34,711 bases of DNA from H111-94 sp034436045 (GTDB lineage Bacteria > Chloroflexota > Ktedonobacteria > Ktedonobacterales > Ktedonobacteraceae). The translations under genes were made by a program, and so were the position numbers. Below are positions 7,426 to 14,313 of this stretch, piece by piece (the first letter of the stretch is position 1; the number at the start of each line of letters is the position of its first letter). The stretch covers positions 1-34,711 of the forward strand of contig DAOTVZ010000138.1 of the NCBI GenBank assembly GCA_034436045.1, in the 5' to 3' direction. Under the pieces are notes generated by a model, which saw only the letters and a program-made list of their open reading frames with translations, did no database searches and was not told the origin of the DNA.

Positions 7426-8440
7426 CAGGTTCGTGTTGCTCACTCTGAAGCAATTGAGCAGCGAGCGGCAAGATCTGATTAGCGTCGCCGAGTAGCCCCA
7501 GGTCGGCCAGCGCGAAAATGGGGGCGCTGCGGTCGGGGTTGATGGCGATGATCGTTTGTGATTCGCTCATGCCGCTGGTGTGCTGTACCGCGCCGGAGAT
7601 GCCGCAGGCGATATAGAGCTTTGGGCGCACTGTCTTACCGGTTGAGCCGATCTGGCGGCTGTGTTCTACCCATCCCAGGTCGGTAGCGACACGTGTAGCG
7701 CCCACCGCAGCGCCAAGCCGATGTGCGAATTGGGTAATGGCGGAGAAGCCTTCCTGCCCTACACCTCGCCCACCCGCGACAATGCGCTCCGCCGCGTCCA
7801 GTGCCATCTCTTCCGGCGAGGGGGCCTGAATAGCAATGCGCCGGATGCGCTCTGCACGCGCGGGCAATTCGGGATAGAGAACCATTGTCTCGAATGAGGT
7901 GGAGGGCGTAGGTGATGAATGTTGCCCGGCGACGACTCCGCGTATGCCAGGAAGTAACGTTACCAGGGCCGGGCGAGCATGGCAGGAGGTACTGGTCTGC
8001 GCGTAGGCGCGCCCCTCGTAAATCGAGCGCAAGGCAAGTAGCGTGTTGTCGTGCAGGTCAAAGCCGAGACAGTTGGGTGCAAACGGCAAGCACAATTGGG
8101 CAGCTAAACGGGGCGTCCAGTCGCGCCCGTTGGGAGTGGCGTGTGCAACCATCAGGGCGGGCGCATGCTGCTGTACGAACCATGCCAGCGCCGCCACGTA
8201 ATCGCCGGTTGCGTAGTCGGCCAGTCGCGGATGTAGCAACAGATAGAGGCGCTGAATGCCCATCTGTGGTAACAGCTTCAAGTCTGGTAGCTCTATTTGC
8301 TGGTCGGTCAATAATACCGCGCACACAGTCACGGATTCCGCTTTGCGACGTGCAACCTCTAGCAGTTCGCTGATCAATTCTCCACTCTGTTCATGCAGGC
8401 CCGCCGCATTGCGTTCAAGAATGGCCCAATACTCTGTCAT
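7418..8440 (-). CDS. etfA: Electron transfer flavoprotein, alpha subunit
   Basis: The 340-residue protein has the full C-terminal ETF-alpha FAD domain: GGRGVGQEGF, GAAVGATRVATDLGWV, RQIGSTGKTVRPKLYIACGI, SGAVQHTSGM, and AINPDRSAPIF followed by ADLGLLGD. The N-terminal half is the adenine-nucleotide-binding-like domain and is more divergent than usual, though it keeps the overall length of about 320-340. ETF works as an alpha/beta heterodimer that carries electrons from flavin dehydrogenases to the quinone pool. No etfB or ETF-quinone oxidoreductase gene is present on either side, so the partner must be encoded elsewhere. Its 3' end overlaps the convergent DAO-family gene by 8 bp. The ATG at 8440 has an AGGTGAG site a few bases upstream. 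Confidence 0.93.
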   Translation of the reverse strand: MTEYWAILERNAAGLHEQSGELISELLEVARRKAESVTVCAVLLTDQQIELPDLKLLPQMGIQRLYLLLHPRLADYATGDYVAALAWFVQQHAPALMVAHATPNGRDWTPRLAAQLCLPFAPNCLGFDLHDNTLLALRSIYEGRAYAQTSTSCHARPALVTLLPGIRGVVAGQHSSPTPSTSFETMVLYPELPARAERIRRIAIQAPSPEEMALDAAERIVAGGRGVGQEGFSAITQFAHRLGAAVGATRVATDLGWVEHSRQIGSTGKTVRPKLYIACGISGAVQHTSGMSESQTIIAINPDRSAPIFALADLGLLGDANQILPLAAQLLQSEQHEPAT

Positions 8441-8566
8441 TATATCTCACCTGCTGTTGTGTTCCCATTACCAGGGCAAGCAGCCCATATATTTCTATAA
8501 TACAACATCAGTGTGAAATCTCCTTTCAGGCTGTCGTTATTCCGCTGATTTTCCCCTTACTAAGCC

Positions 8567-8595
8567 TTGCTATTAGAACAAACGTTTGATATAAT
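8567..8595 (+). promoter_or_regulatory. Promoter of the VOC gene with internal palindrome
   Basis: TTGCTA (8567-8572) and a perfect TATAAT (8590-8595) are 17 bases apart. The spacer contains the perfect 10-bp palindrome CAAACGTTTG (8579-8588), placed as a repressor site would be. The coding start is about 65 bases downstream of the predicted start point. Confidence 0.6.
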
Positions 8596-8665
8596 AAATT
8601 AGCTAGAAAAAGAATATTGTAGTAGGAGCGAATAAGCTGTAGAAGAGGGCTAGTAAGGTTCAGCG

Positions 8666-9112
8666 ATGAGGGTGAAGACACGACTTGCCATGATCCCTAT
8701 CCTGGTTGGTGATCAGGAGGGGGCTTTGCATTTTTATACCGAGAAACTTGGTTTAGAGAAACGTTCTGATCTTTCATTTGGCCCTGGTCTGCGCCTCTTG
8801 ACTGTCGCGCCGAGGGGGCAACGGCGACCGGAGATTGCACTGGTGCAGCCTGATATGCTGGTTACATCGATGGGTATACCAGCACAGCAGGGAGCGCAGA
8901 AGGTGTGTTGGGTATTTCGCACGGATGATTGTCGGCACATGTACGAAATCTGGAAGGCGCGCGGTGTAACTTTTCTCAACGATCCTACGCAACAAGTCTA
9001 TGGTATAGAGGCGCGCTTTGTAGACCCGTATGGAAACATCTTCGCCTTGTTGGAACCGTCGCGCAAGGCACGGGCCTTATTGGGTGAACGAATCTTAGGC
9101 ATAGCCGCGTGA
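8666..9112 (+). CDS. VOC-fold protein (glyoxalase/bleomycin-resistance superfamily)
   Basis: This 148-residue protein has the two-module vicinal-oxygen-chelate layout: an N-terminal LVGDQEGALHFYTEKLGLEKR segment and a C-terminal RFVDPYGNIFALLEP segment. Members bind metals and act as isomerases, dioxygenases or drug-binding proteins, and the sequence does not say which. The stretch QQGAQKVCWVFRTDDCRHMY lies between the modules. The ATG at 8666 lacks a clear ribosome site; an ATG eight codons later (8690) is possible. It is a single-gene unit with its own strong promoter and converges on the kinase gene 45 bp away. Confidence 0.8.
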   Translation: MRVKTRLAMIPILVGDQEGALHFYTEKLGLEKRSDLSFGPGLRLLTVAPRGQRRPEIALVQPDMLVTSMGIPAQQGAQKVCWVFRTDDCRHMYEIWKARGVTFLNDPTQQVYGIEARFVDPYGNIFALLEPSRKARALLGERILGIAA

Positions 9113-9157
9113 GATACACGATAAATGTAATGGCATCCCTTGTGAGTATTGTACTTT

Positions 9158-10768
9158 CTAAATGCGCTCTTTGCGATACGCAGTGCGGTCGTAGATGAGG
9201 AGGAGAATAGGGAGTAATATGAGGATGCCGATGGCATTAATTGCTATGTAACCGAGGACATTAGTGAGGAAACTGAAATTAGGTATAAATGCAATTATTA
9301 CGCCGCTGCAGAAAGCTGTAGCACTGACCAATCCTATGCCGAAAGCGGAGCCGAAGGAGCGATAGCGCCCTTTTGTGGCAGATATAAACAGCCCTGGGGC
9401 AATGCCGATCAAGGCTTCTCCAATTGTAGTCCAGATCAAGAAACTGTGGAAAAAAAGCGCCTGACCACCAATACTGCCGAGGCCCCCTATGACCAGCCCT
9501 ACCCAGGGGCCAAAAATAGCACTCATGAAAACTGAAACAAGCCAGCCAGGGCTGAAACTGGTAGAGAACATGGGTATATTGAGGTTATAGGCTGCTATGT
9601 ACAGTATAGTTCCTGTGACAGTAGCGATGATTTGCCTTCTACCAAATCCCCATGCATTAAATGGTTTTTCGGCGCGTAGTTTTTCCTGTTTGGCAGGTGC
9701 GGGAGCAATGCCGGGAGAAGCCGCGATAACATCAGGGGGTGGCGGTGGGATGAGCGACGCTTTCTCGTGGTGTTTGACTTCCGCAATGGCAGGCTTTGGA
9801 AGCTCTAGCGGCTCTGGTATTTTTTGCTCAACTTTGATAGGGGGTGGAGGTGGTATCAGTGGTTGTGGCGCTTCCAGATCGATGATTGTTGGCGGTAATT
9901 CGTGCTGCGGCTGTTTCTCTATGTCCTCTTTTGGCTGAGCGAGTGGTTGCGATGGATGCCCGGCGGCCTGAGCCAGTGCGGTGGCAAAGGCCTGAATAGA
10001 GCCGAAGCGTTGTTTGGAGTCTTTTGCCAGTGCTGTCATCACAACCTGTTCGACATCGGGCGAGATGGAGGGCACCTTCTCGTGCAACGGGGGCGGGGAC
10101 GCGAACATGTGTTGGACGCAGAGTTCGGTGAAGGAGCCGTGAAAAGGACGTTCCCCGCTGAGCCACTCGTAGACGGTAATGGCGAGGGAATATTGATCGC
10201 TGGCCCGCACCGGCTTGCCCTGAATCTGTTCTGGTGACATGTAGGCAACGGTGCCGGTAACATCTTGTGTACCCTGGTAGCGCGAACTTTGTGAGATAAG
10301 CGCGATGCCAAAATCGCTCAGAAGAATATCGTTATGTGCGCTAATTAACATATTCTCTGGTTTAATATCGCGGTGAACGATCTTCTGGATGTGGGCGTAC
10401 TGTAGCGCCTCGGCCACTTGCTGGACATAGGGGACGAGGGTAGCGACCGGCAGTTGGGAGCCTTTGGGATGGCGAGCGCGCAGGGTGCCGCCGGGAGCGT
10501 AGTCCATGACCAGAAAAGGGACGCTATCGGCGATGCCAAAGTCGGTAACGCGCACGATATGGGGATGAATGAGGCGGGCCACCATCTGCGCTTCCTTCAA
10601 GAAGCTATCCAGGTCATCCTGGGCCGAAATGCGCGCCTGTAACACTTTGATGGCCACAGGAGTTTTCAGGAAGATGTGTTCGCCCAGGTAAACATCGGCA
10701 AAGCCGCCCGTGCCAAGCAGGCGAATGATGCGATAGTTACCTAGCTGTTGTCCGCTACGGTCTGTCAC
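9158..10768 (-). CDS. Ser/Thr protein kinase fused to an ECF-transporter S-component-like membrane domain
   Basis: Residues 12-270 are a complete Hanks-type kinase: P-loop GTGGFADVYL (19-28), catalytic Lys41 in VAIK, HRDIKPEN with Asp134, and DFG with Asp152, then GTVAYMSPEQ. Residues ~270-370 are a linker rich in Pro and Lys with two runs of five prolines. Residues ~371-536 form about five to six membrane helices. They share FGPWVG, GxALIG, GRY and LILLPILL motifs, in that order, with the S component encoded at 11870-12448, which indicates common ancestry. I infer a kinase controlled by binding of a small nutrient to the S-like domain. The open frame begins at 10837, but the upstream part holds the promoter, so the GTG at 10768 (536 residues) is preferred although its ribosome site is weak. 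The gene follows the ECF operon on the same strand. Confidence 0.9.
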   Translation of the reverse strand: MTDRSGQQLGNYRIIRLLGTGGFADVYLGEHIFLKTPVAIKVLQARISAQDDLDSFLKEAQMVARLIHPHIVRVTDFGIADSVPFLVMDYAPGGTLRARHPKGSQLPVATLVPYVQQVAEALQYAHIQKIVHRDIKPENMLISAHNDILLSDFGIALISQSSRYQGTQDVTGTVAYMSPEQIQGKPVRASDQYSLAITVYEWLSGERPFHGSFTELCVQHMFASPPPLHEKVPSISPDVEQVVMTALAKDSKQRFGSIQAFATALAQAAGHPSQPLAQPKEDIEKQPQHELPPTIIDLEAPQPLIPPPPPIKVEQKIPEPLELPKPAIAEVKHHEKASLIPPPPPDVIAASPGIAPAPAKQEKLRAEKPFNAWGFGRRQIIATVTGTILYIAAYNLNIPMFSTSFSPGWLVSVFMSAIFGPWVGLVIGGLGSIGGQALFFHSFLIWTTIGEALIGIAPGLFISATKGRYRSFGSAFGIGLVSATAFCSGVIIAFIPNFSFLTNVLGYIAINAIGILILLPILLLIYDRTAYRKERI

Positions 10769-10807
10769 AGTTCGTTCCCGCCTTTTGCTGGTTTTCTTGT
10801 TGATGGC

Positions 10808-10837
10808 ATTATAGATGAGGATAGAAGTGTATGTCAA
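10808..10837 (-). promoter_or_regulatory. Promoter of the kinase-S-component gene
   Basis: Minus-strand TTGACA (10837-10832) and TATAAT (10813-10808) are both perfect, with an 18-base spacer. The start point would fall near 10801, leaving a leader of about 33 bases before the GTG at 10768. The -35 box overlaps one arm of an inverted repeat, TCAAGGA (10834-10840) facing TCCTTGA (10854-10860), a candidate operator. Confidence 0.75.
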
Positions 10838-10860
10838 GGAAGTAATGCTGCCATCCTTGA

Positions 10861-10898
10861 GTTTTTATTTTTTATCTTTATTTTTATTTTTTGTCTAG
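10861..10898. other. A/T tract upstream of the kinase promoter
   Basis: A run of T-rich sequence on the plus strand (A-rich on the minus strand) with several 5-6 base A-tracts covers the end of ecfT and the space before the kinase promoter. It lies 24 to 60 bases upstream of the -35 box. It may bend DNA or help RNA polymerase binding, but it sits further upstream than a classic UP element. Confidence 0.45.
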
Positions 10899-11806
10899 GG
10901 AGCCAGGAATTTTGGGATGCCCTGCACATGTAATACGTGCAGAGGGCCACTGGTGTAGAAGTAGCCCAGAATGTTAAGCAGCGTGATGGCGATGAAAACG
11001 GTGATGGCGAGCGTTATCATAATGCGGTCGAACTGACGTGGGTGCAGTTCGATGTACCACGTGCGCTTGCCTACACCGAAGCAGCGCAACTCCATCGCGC
11101 TGATAATATCCTCTGCACCAATAATCGAGCCGATTACCACCGGCACCAGCATAGGGGCCAGGCGTACCGTTTTGCCGACCAGCCCACCCTCAAGCTTATC
11201 CAGTTCGTAGCCGCGTGCGCGCTGAGCGTCGAGCGTGGTGCTGAAATCGCGTACCGCGCTGGGGAGGAAGCGGAAAGCCAGATCGACGGCATAGGCAATC
11301 TTGTCGGGCAGGCCCAATTCGCGGAACGCTACACCGAAGTCGCTGGGCGGTGTTGTGTAGGGTAAGGGAATGACGAACATGGCAATGCTGATATTGCGCA
11401 TGGCCTGCGTAATTAAGAATGTGATGCTCTCAACGCTGATGATCAGTGGCGCAGGGCCAACATAAGGTGGATGAGAGAGCAAGCCGATGTAGGGCAGCTT
11501 GTAGAGAATATGGGGGTGACTCAAGTCTACGCCCTGCACAATGCCACCGGCGGAGAGAAAATAGTTGCCGATGATTAGTATGCTGACGAGCAGCAGAATA
11601 AACGTCCAGGGGCGGCGTGTCTCTCGCCATTTAAGATGTGCCTGACTGTAGTAGAACGAAGCCAGAATGAAACCGACCAGCACGAACCAGAAATTTGAAG
11701 TCTGGATGACTGAAAAGCTATAAGCAAAAAGCAAGATTAATTTTGTGCGTGCATCCAAGCGGTGAACAGGTGTATCGCGTTTGATATATGGAAAATTAAT
11801 CAGCAT
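10895..11806 (-). CDS. ecfT: ECF transporter T component (EcfT/CbiQ family)
   Basis: This 303-residue membrane protein is the energy-coupling transmembrane subunit linking the ATPases to the S component. The N-terminal DTPVHRLDARTKLILLFAYS is the typical EcfT opening (HxLDPRTKL-like). The cytoplasmic coupling region carries both expected motifs: AQRARGYELD, and near the C-terminus AMELRCFGVGKRTWY. In the second motif the common ARG reads LRC, keeping only the essential Arg. About five to six membrane helices are visible. The protein is slightly longer than the usual 250-270 because of a loop around residues 90-125. It is third in the minus-strand order ATPase - S - T, with 63 bp and a stem-loop between it and the S gene. 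Confidence 0.9.
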   Translation of the reverse strand: MLINFPYIKRDTPVHRLDARTKLILLFAYSFSVIQTSNFWFVLVGFILASFYYSQAHLKWRETRRPWTFILLLVSILIIGNYFLSAGGIVQGVDLSHPHILYKLPYIGLLSHPPYVGPAPLIISVESITFLITQAMRNISIAMFVIPLPYTTPPSDFGVAFRELGLPDKIAYAVDLAFRFLPSAVRDFSTTLDAQRARGYELDKLEGGLVGKTVRLAPMLVPVVIGSIIGAEDIISAMELRCFGVGKRTWYIELHPRQFDRIMITLAITVFIAITLLNILGYFYTSGPLHVLHVQGIPKFLAP

Positions 11807-11832
11807 GGCGCATCTCTACAATTGTTTTGTAT

Positions 11833-11858
11833 GGGCGTGGTGGATATTCACCACGCCC
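11833..11858. repeat. Perfect stem-loop between S- and T-component genes
   Basis: GGGCGTGGTG (11833-11842) and CACCACGCCC (11849-11858) are perfect 10-bp arms around a 6-base loop. There is no following T-run on the minus strand, so it is unlikely to terminate the operon; it may tune or stabilise the mRNA between the two genes. The arm is close to the palindrome core found at 3705-3763 and 31520-31631. Confidence 0.7.
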
Positions 11859-11869
11859 ACGTTGATAAA

Positions 11870-12448
11870 TTATTCTCTGCCGGTTCTGCGCATAGCAGCA
11901 TTGTAGGCTACGAGCAGGATAGGGAGCAGGATCAGGCCAAAGATCAGATCGGAGAGTGCAGCGGGAATAAACTCGCTTGAAGCCCCGGCAAAGTTGAGCT
12001 TGGAGACCCAGATGTCGCTATAGGCCGCGAAGCCGATGCCGACAATCACGCCGATAGCGGCCCATATCTCGGCCATAATGATAGCTGCACGTCTGTTGTA
12101 GCGCCCGACTGTGACTAGCATGGCTATACCGGCCAGGAAGCCAATCAGTGCATTACCCAGATCCCAGTTCCAGTAGACGCCATAGCCGGAGATCAGGTCG
12201 CCGAAGAAGTTGCCAAAGCCGCCCGTGAAAAAGCCAACCCAGGGGCCAAAGACGGCTCCGAAGAACAGAGGAATGACGATTGCCGGACGAATCGAAACCT
12301 GCCCTACGCTGGGGAGTTGCAGAAAGTTGGTCAGGTAGCTCAGGCCCCCATAGAGTGCAGCTCCCAGGGCCATGTATACCACCTGACGCACGCCGATACC
12401 CTTAAAGCTGACCGCAGAGGCCAGTGTGGGTTTTTCGCTGACTGCCAT
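11870..12448 (-). CDS. ECF transporter S (substrate-binding) component
   Basis: This 192-residue protein has about six hydrophobic helices and is the substrate-capture subunit of an energy-coupling-factor transporter. RPAIVIPLFFGAVFGPWVGF followed by GGFGNFFGDLISGYGVYWNW and GNALIGFLAGIA is the pattern of the ECF-ribofla_trS / ECF_trnsprt S-component group. The vitamin cannot be read from sequence alone. The open frame extends 15 codons upstream, but the ATG at 12448 is preceded by an AAAGGA site and begins the family-like N-terminus, so I chose it. It lies between the ATPase and T-component genes. A related domain is fused to the kinase downstream. Confidence 0.88.
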   Translation of the reverse strand: MAVSEKPTLASAVSFKGIGVRQVVYMALGAALYGGLSYLTNFLQLPSVGQVSIRPAIVIPLFFGAVFGPWVGFFTGGFGNFFGDLISGYGVYWNWDLGNALIGFLAGIAMLVTVGRYNRRAAIIMAEIWAAIGVIVGIGFAAYSDIWVSKLNFAGASSEFIPAALSDLIFGLILLPILLVAYNAAMRRTGRE

Positions 12449-12542
12449 GAAGAGTAGTCCTTTCTTGTGCTGAGAAGACGAGTCACAAAGCAATGCACGG
12501 TTGTTTCTCTCGTGCCATTCCTCCTCTCTCGCATGCTGGAAC

Positions 12543-14213
12543 TCATGCGATGGCGCTATGTTCGGTCAGCAGGTAGCGCAACAGGGAAGTTGGACGTAGA
12601 TTACAGGCTTCCAGCAGCGCCGGGTCGGCCAGCACCTGGAGTGGTGGGCCATCGGCTACCAGTTGACCGTCTTTTAACAGCAGCACGCGCTGTGTGTAGC
12701 GTAGTGCCAGATCGAGATCGTGCGTAATAAAGAGCAGGGCGTCCAGTTCAGGAAGGCCGCGCAGATATTCCATAAAGGCGATATAGGAGCGGTAGTCCTG
12801 CCCTGCGGTGGGTTCGTCCAGGAGAAGAATGCGACTCTGCATGGCAAGAATAGAGGCAATCGTGACCCGTTTCTGCTGCCCAAAGCTGAGTGAGAAGGGT
12901 GAACGCGCCTCCAAAGCAGTGAGATTCAGCGCCGCTTCCGCCGCGCGCACCGCAGCATCGAGGCGTTCAGGTGGAAATTTCAGGTTTTCGGGGCCAAAGC
13001 TCAACTCTTTGCGCACGGTGGGTGCGAAAAGCATGGCGTTGGGACTCTGGAAAACATAGCCGATACGCGCTGCCAGTTGAGCGACACTGAGCTTGCGTGT
13101 ATCTTCATTGTAAAGAAGAACATTTCCCTTCGTCGGGCGTAAGAGGCCGAGAGCCTGTTTAACAAGTGTGGTTTTGCCTGCGCCGTTGGGGCCAAGCAAG
13201 GCGACGGTTTCGCCGCGCTGAATAGTGAAAGAAATGTCATGAAGCACTTCGTCGGCAAACAAGCCGTAGCGATATGAGACATGCTCAAAGGCGAGAATGG
13301 TTTCTGGTGTGCTATTGATCTGTTGCCGTCCCGTGATGATAGGGCGCACCAGTAGCTCACGTGCCTGAGCAGGATTGCTGAGTGTGCGCAGTGTGGCTTC
13401 GACCGGTAATTTGATCTGCGTTGGGTCGGCGTATTGTATGAAGGTCTGGACATCGCCGAAGAAAACTTGCCGCCCGTCTTGCATAAGCATAACCTTGTTG
13501 GGATGAAGGTGCAGTGCCTCCTCGACACGATGCTCGACCAGAATGATAGTGTGGCCCTCGGCCCGCAGGCTGGCGATCAGTTCTTCCAACTCGTCGATGG
13601 CGCGTGAGTCCAGGTTGGCAAATGGCTCGTCGAAGAGGTAGATGGAAGGATGCATGACGAGCAGACCGGCGGCGGCCACCTGCTGGCGCTGTCCCCCGGA
13701 GAGCGCGAAGGTTTCGCGTGTCAAGATGGATTCCAGATGCAAGCGATGGGCAACGGCCTGTATCTGGCGGCGCATCTCCGGGCGCGGCGTGTTCAGATTT
13801 TCCAGGCCGAAGGCGATTTCCAGTTCAACCGTGCTGCCGATGATCTGTTTATCGGGGTCCTGTAGCATGGTGCCCACAATTTGTGCCAGGTCGCGCAAGG
13901 AAAGGCCCGCGATATTATGCCCATTGAGATAAATCTCGCCTGTCAATGTGCCATGATAGCTATGAGGAATGAGGCCGTTCAGACATTTGAGCAGGGTGCT
14001 TTTGCCACAACCACTCGGCCCGGCGATCAAGAGCAGTTCACCTTTTTGCAAGGTAAATGAGATGTCTTCAATCGCGGCGAGCTGACTCTGAGCCGAGGAA
14101 GGTTGATCCTTCGTATCCTCGTCCAGAAGTCGGTATTGGAAGCTCAGCCCGCGTACCATGACCGAAGGTATGGGCTGCTCCTTAGACTGCATATCGTTTG
14201 GGTGTGTGGTCAT
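12543..14213 (-). CDS. ecfA: ECF transporter ATPase, two ABC domains fused
   Basis: This 556-residue protein contains two complete ABC ATPase domains, equivalent to EcfA1 and EcfA2 in one chain. The first has Walker A GPSGCGKST (residues 65-73), signature LSGGQRQQVA and Walker B YLFDEPFANLD. The second has Walker A GPNGAGKTT near residue 341, signature LSFGQQKRVTIA and Walker B LLLDEPTAGQD, each followed by an H-loop His (VEHR, THDLD). Fused double ATPases are known in ECF systems, for example YkoD. The second signature reads SFGQ instead of SGGQ, a usual ECF variant. It is the first gene of the operon and has its own promoter at 14284-14313. An ATG seven codons downstream is an alternative start; neither has a strong ribosome site. 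Confidence 0.93.
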   Translation of the reverse strand: MTTHPNDMQSKEQPIPSVMVRGLSFQYRLLDEDTKDQPSSAQSQLAAIEDISFTLQKGELLLIAGPSGCGKSTLLKCLNGLIPHSYHGTLTGEIYLNGHNIAGLSLRDLAQIVGTMLQDPDKQIIGSTVELEIAFGLENLNTPRPEMRRQIQAVAHRLHLESILTRETFALSGGQRQQVAAAGLLVMHPSIYLFDEPFANLDSRAIDELEELIASLRAEGHTIILVEHRVEEALHLHPNKVMLMQDGRQVFFGDVQTFIQYADPTQIKLPVEATLRTLSNPAQARELLVRPIITGRQQINSTPETILAFEHVSYRYGLFADEVLHDISFTIQRGETVALLGPNGAGKTTLVKQALGLLRPTKGNVLLYNEDTRKLSVAQLAARIGYVFQSPNAMLFAPTVRKELSFGPENLKFPPERLDAAVRAAEAALNLTALEARSPFSLSFGQQKRVTIASILAMQSRILLLDEPTAGQDYRSYIAFMEYLRGLPELDALLFITHDLDLALRYTQRVLLLKDGQLVADGPPLQVLADPALLEACNLRPTSLLRYLLTEHSAIA

Positions 14214-14228
14214 GAGAAAAAGGTACCT

Positions 14229-14271
14229 GCTATTTCTGACGAGATGCGTCAGCTATGCAATAAGGAATAGC
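14229..14271 (-). other. Structured leader of the ECF operon
   Basis: Between promoter and start codon an inner perfect hairpin CTGACG-agatg-CGTCAG (14236-14252) sits inside a weaker outer pairing GCTATT (14229-14234) with AATAGC (14266-14271). I see no conserved core of a TPP, FMN, cobalamin or other known riboswitch, so it is recorded only as a possible leader structure. Confidence 0.4.
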
Positions 14272-14283
14272 TGTGATATTCAC

Positions 14284-14313
14284 ATTTTAATAGCAAGCTT
14301 TGTGTTATGTCAA
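14284..14313 (-). promoter_or_regulatory. Promoter of the ECF transporter operon
   Basis: Minus-strand TTGACA (14313-14308) and TAAAAT (14289-14284) have an 18-base spacer. The -35 box overlaps the stop codon of the upstream peptidase gene, so the operon can be expressed independently of it. Confidence 0.65.

Noticed and set aside
7912..8373. 153-codon antisense frame inside etfA
   Set aside because: The ETF-alpha motifs on the minus strand explain the sequence; the antisense product is Arg-rich and of low complexity.
10769..10837. Longer N-terminus of the kinase starting at 10837
   Set aside because: These 23 codons contain the perfect -35 and -10 boxes, so they lie upstream of the probable transcription start; the kinase fold begins right after the GTG at 10768.
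10937..11365. 142-codon antisense frame inside ecfT
   Set aside because: The T-component protein on the minus strand is well supported; no family match or ribosome site for the antisense frame.
14214..14309. Possible TPP, FMN or cobalamin riboswitch before the ECF operon
   Set aside because: The leader is too short and none of the conserved core sequences of these riboswitches is visible.
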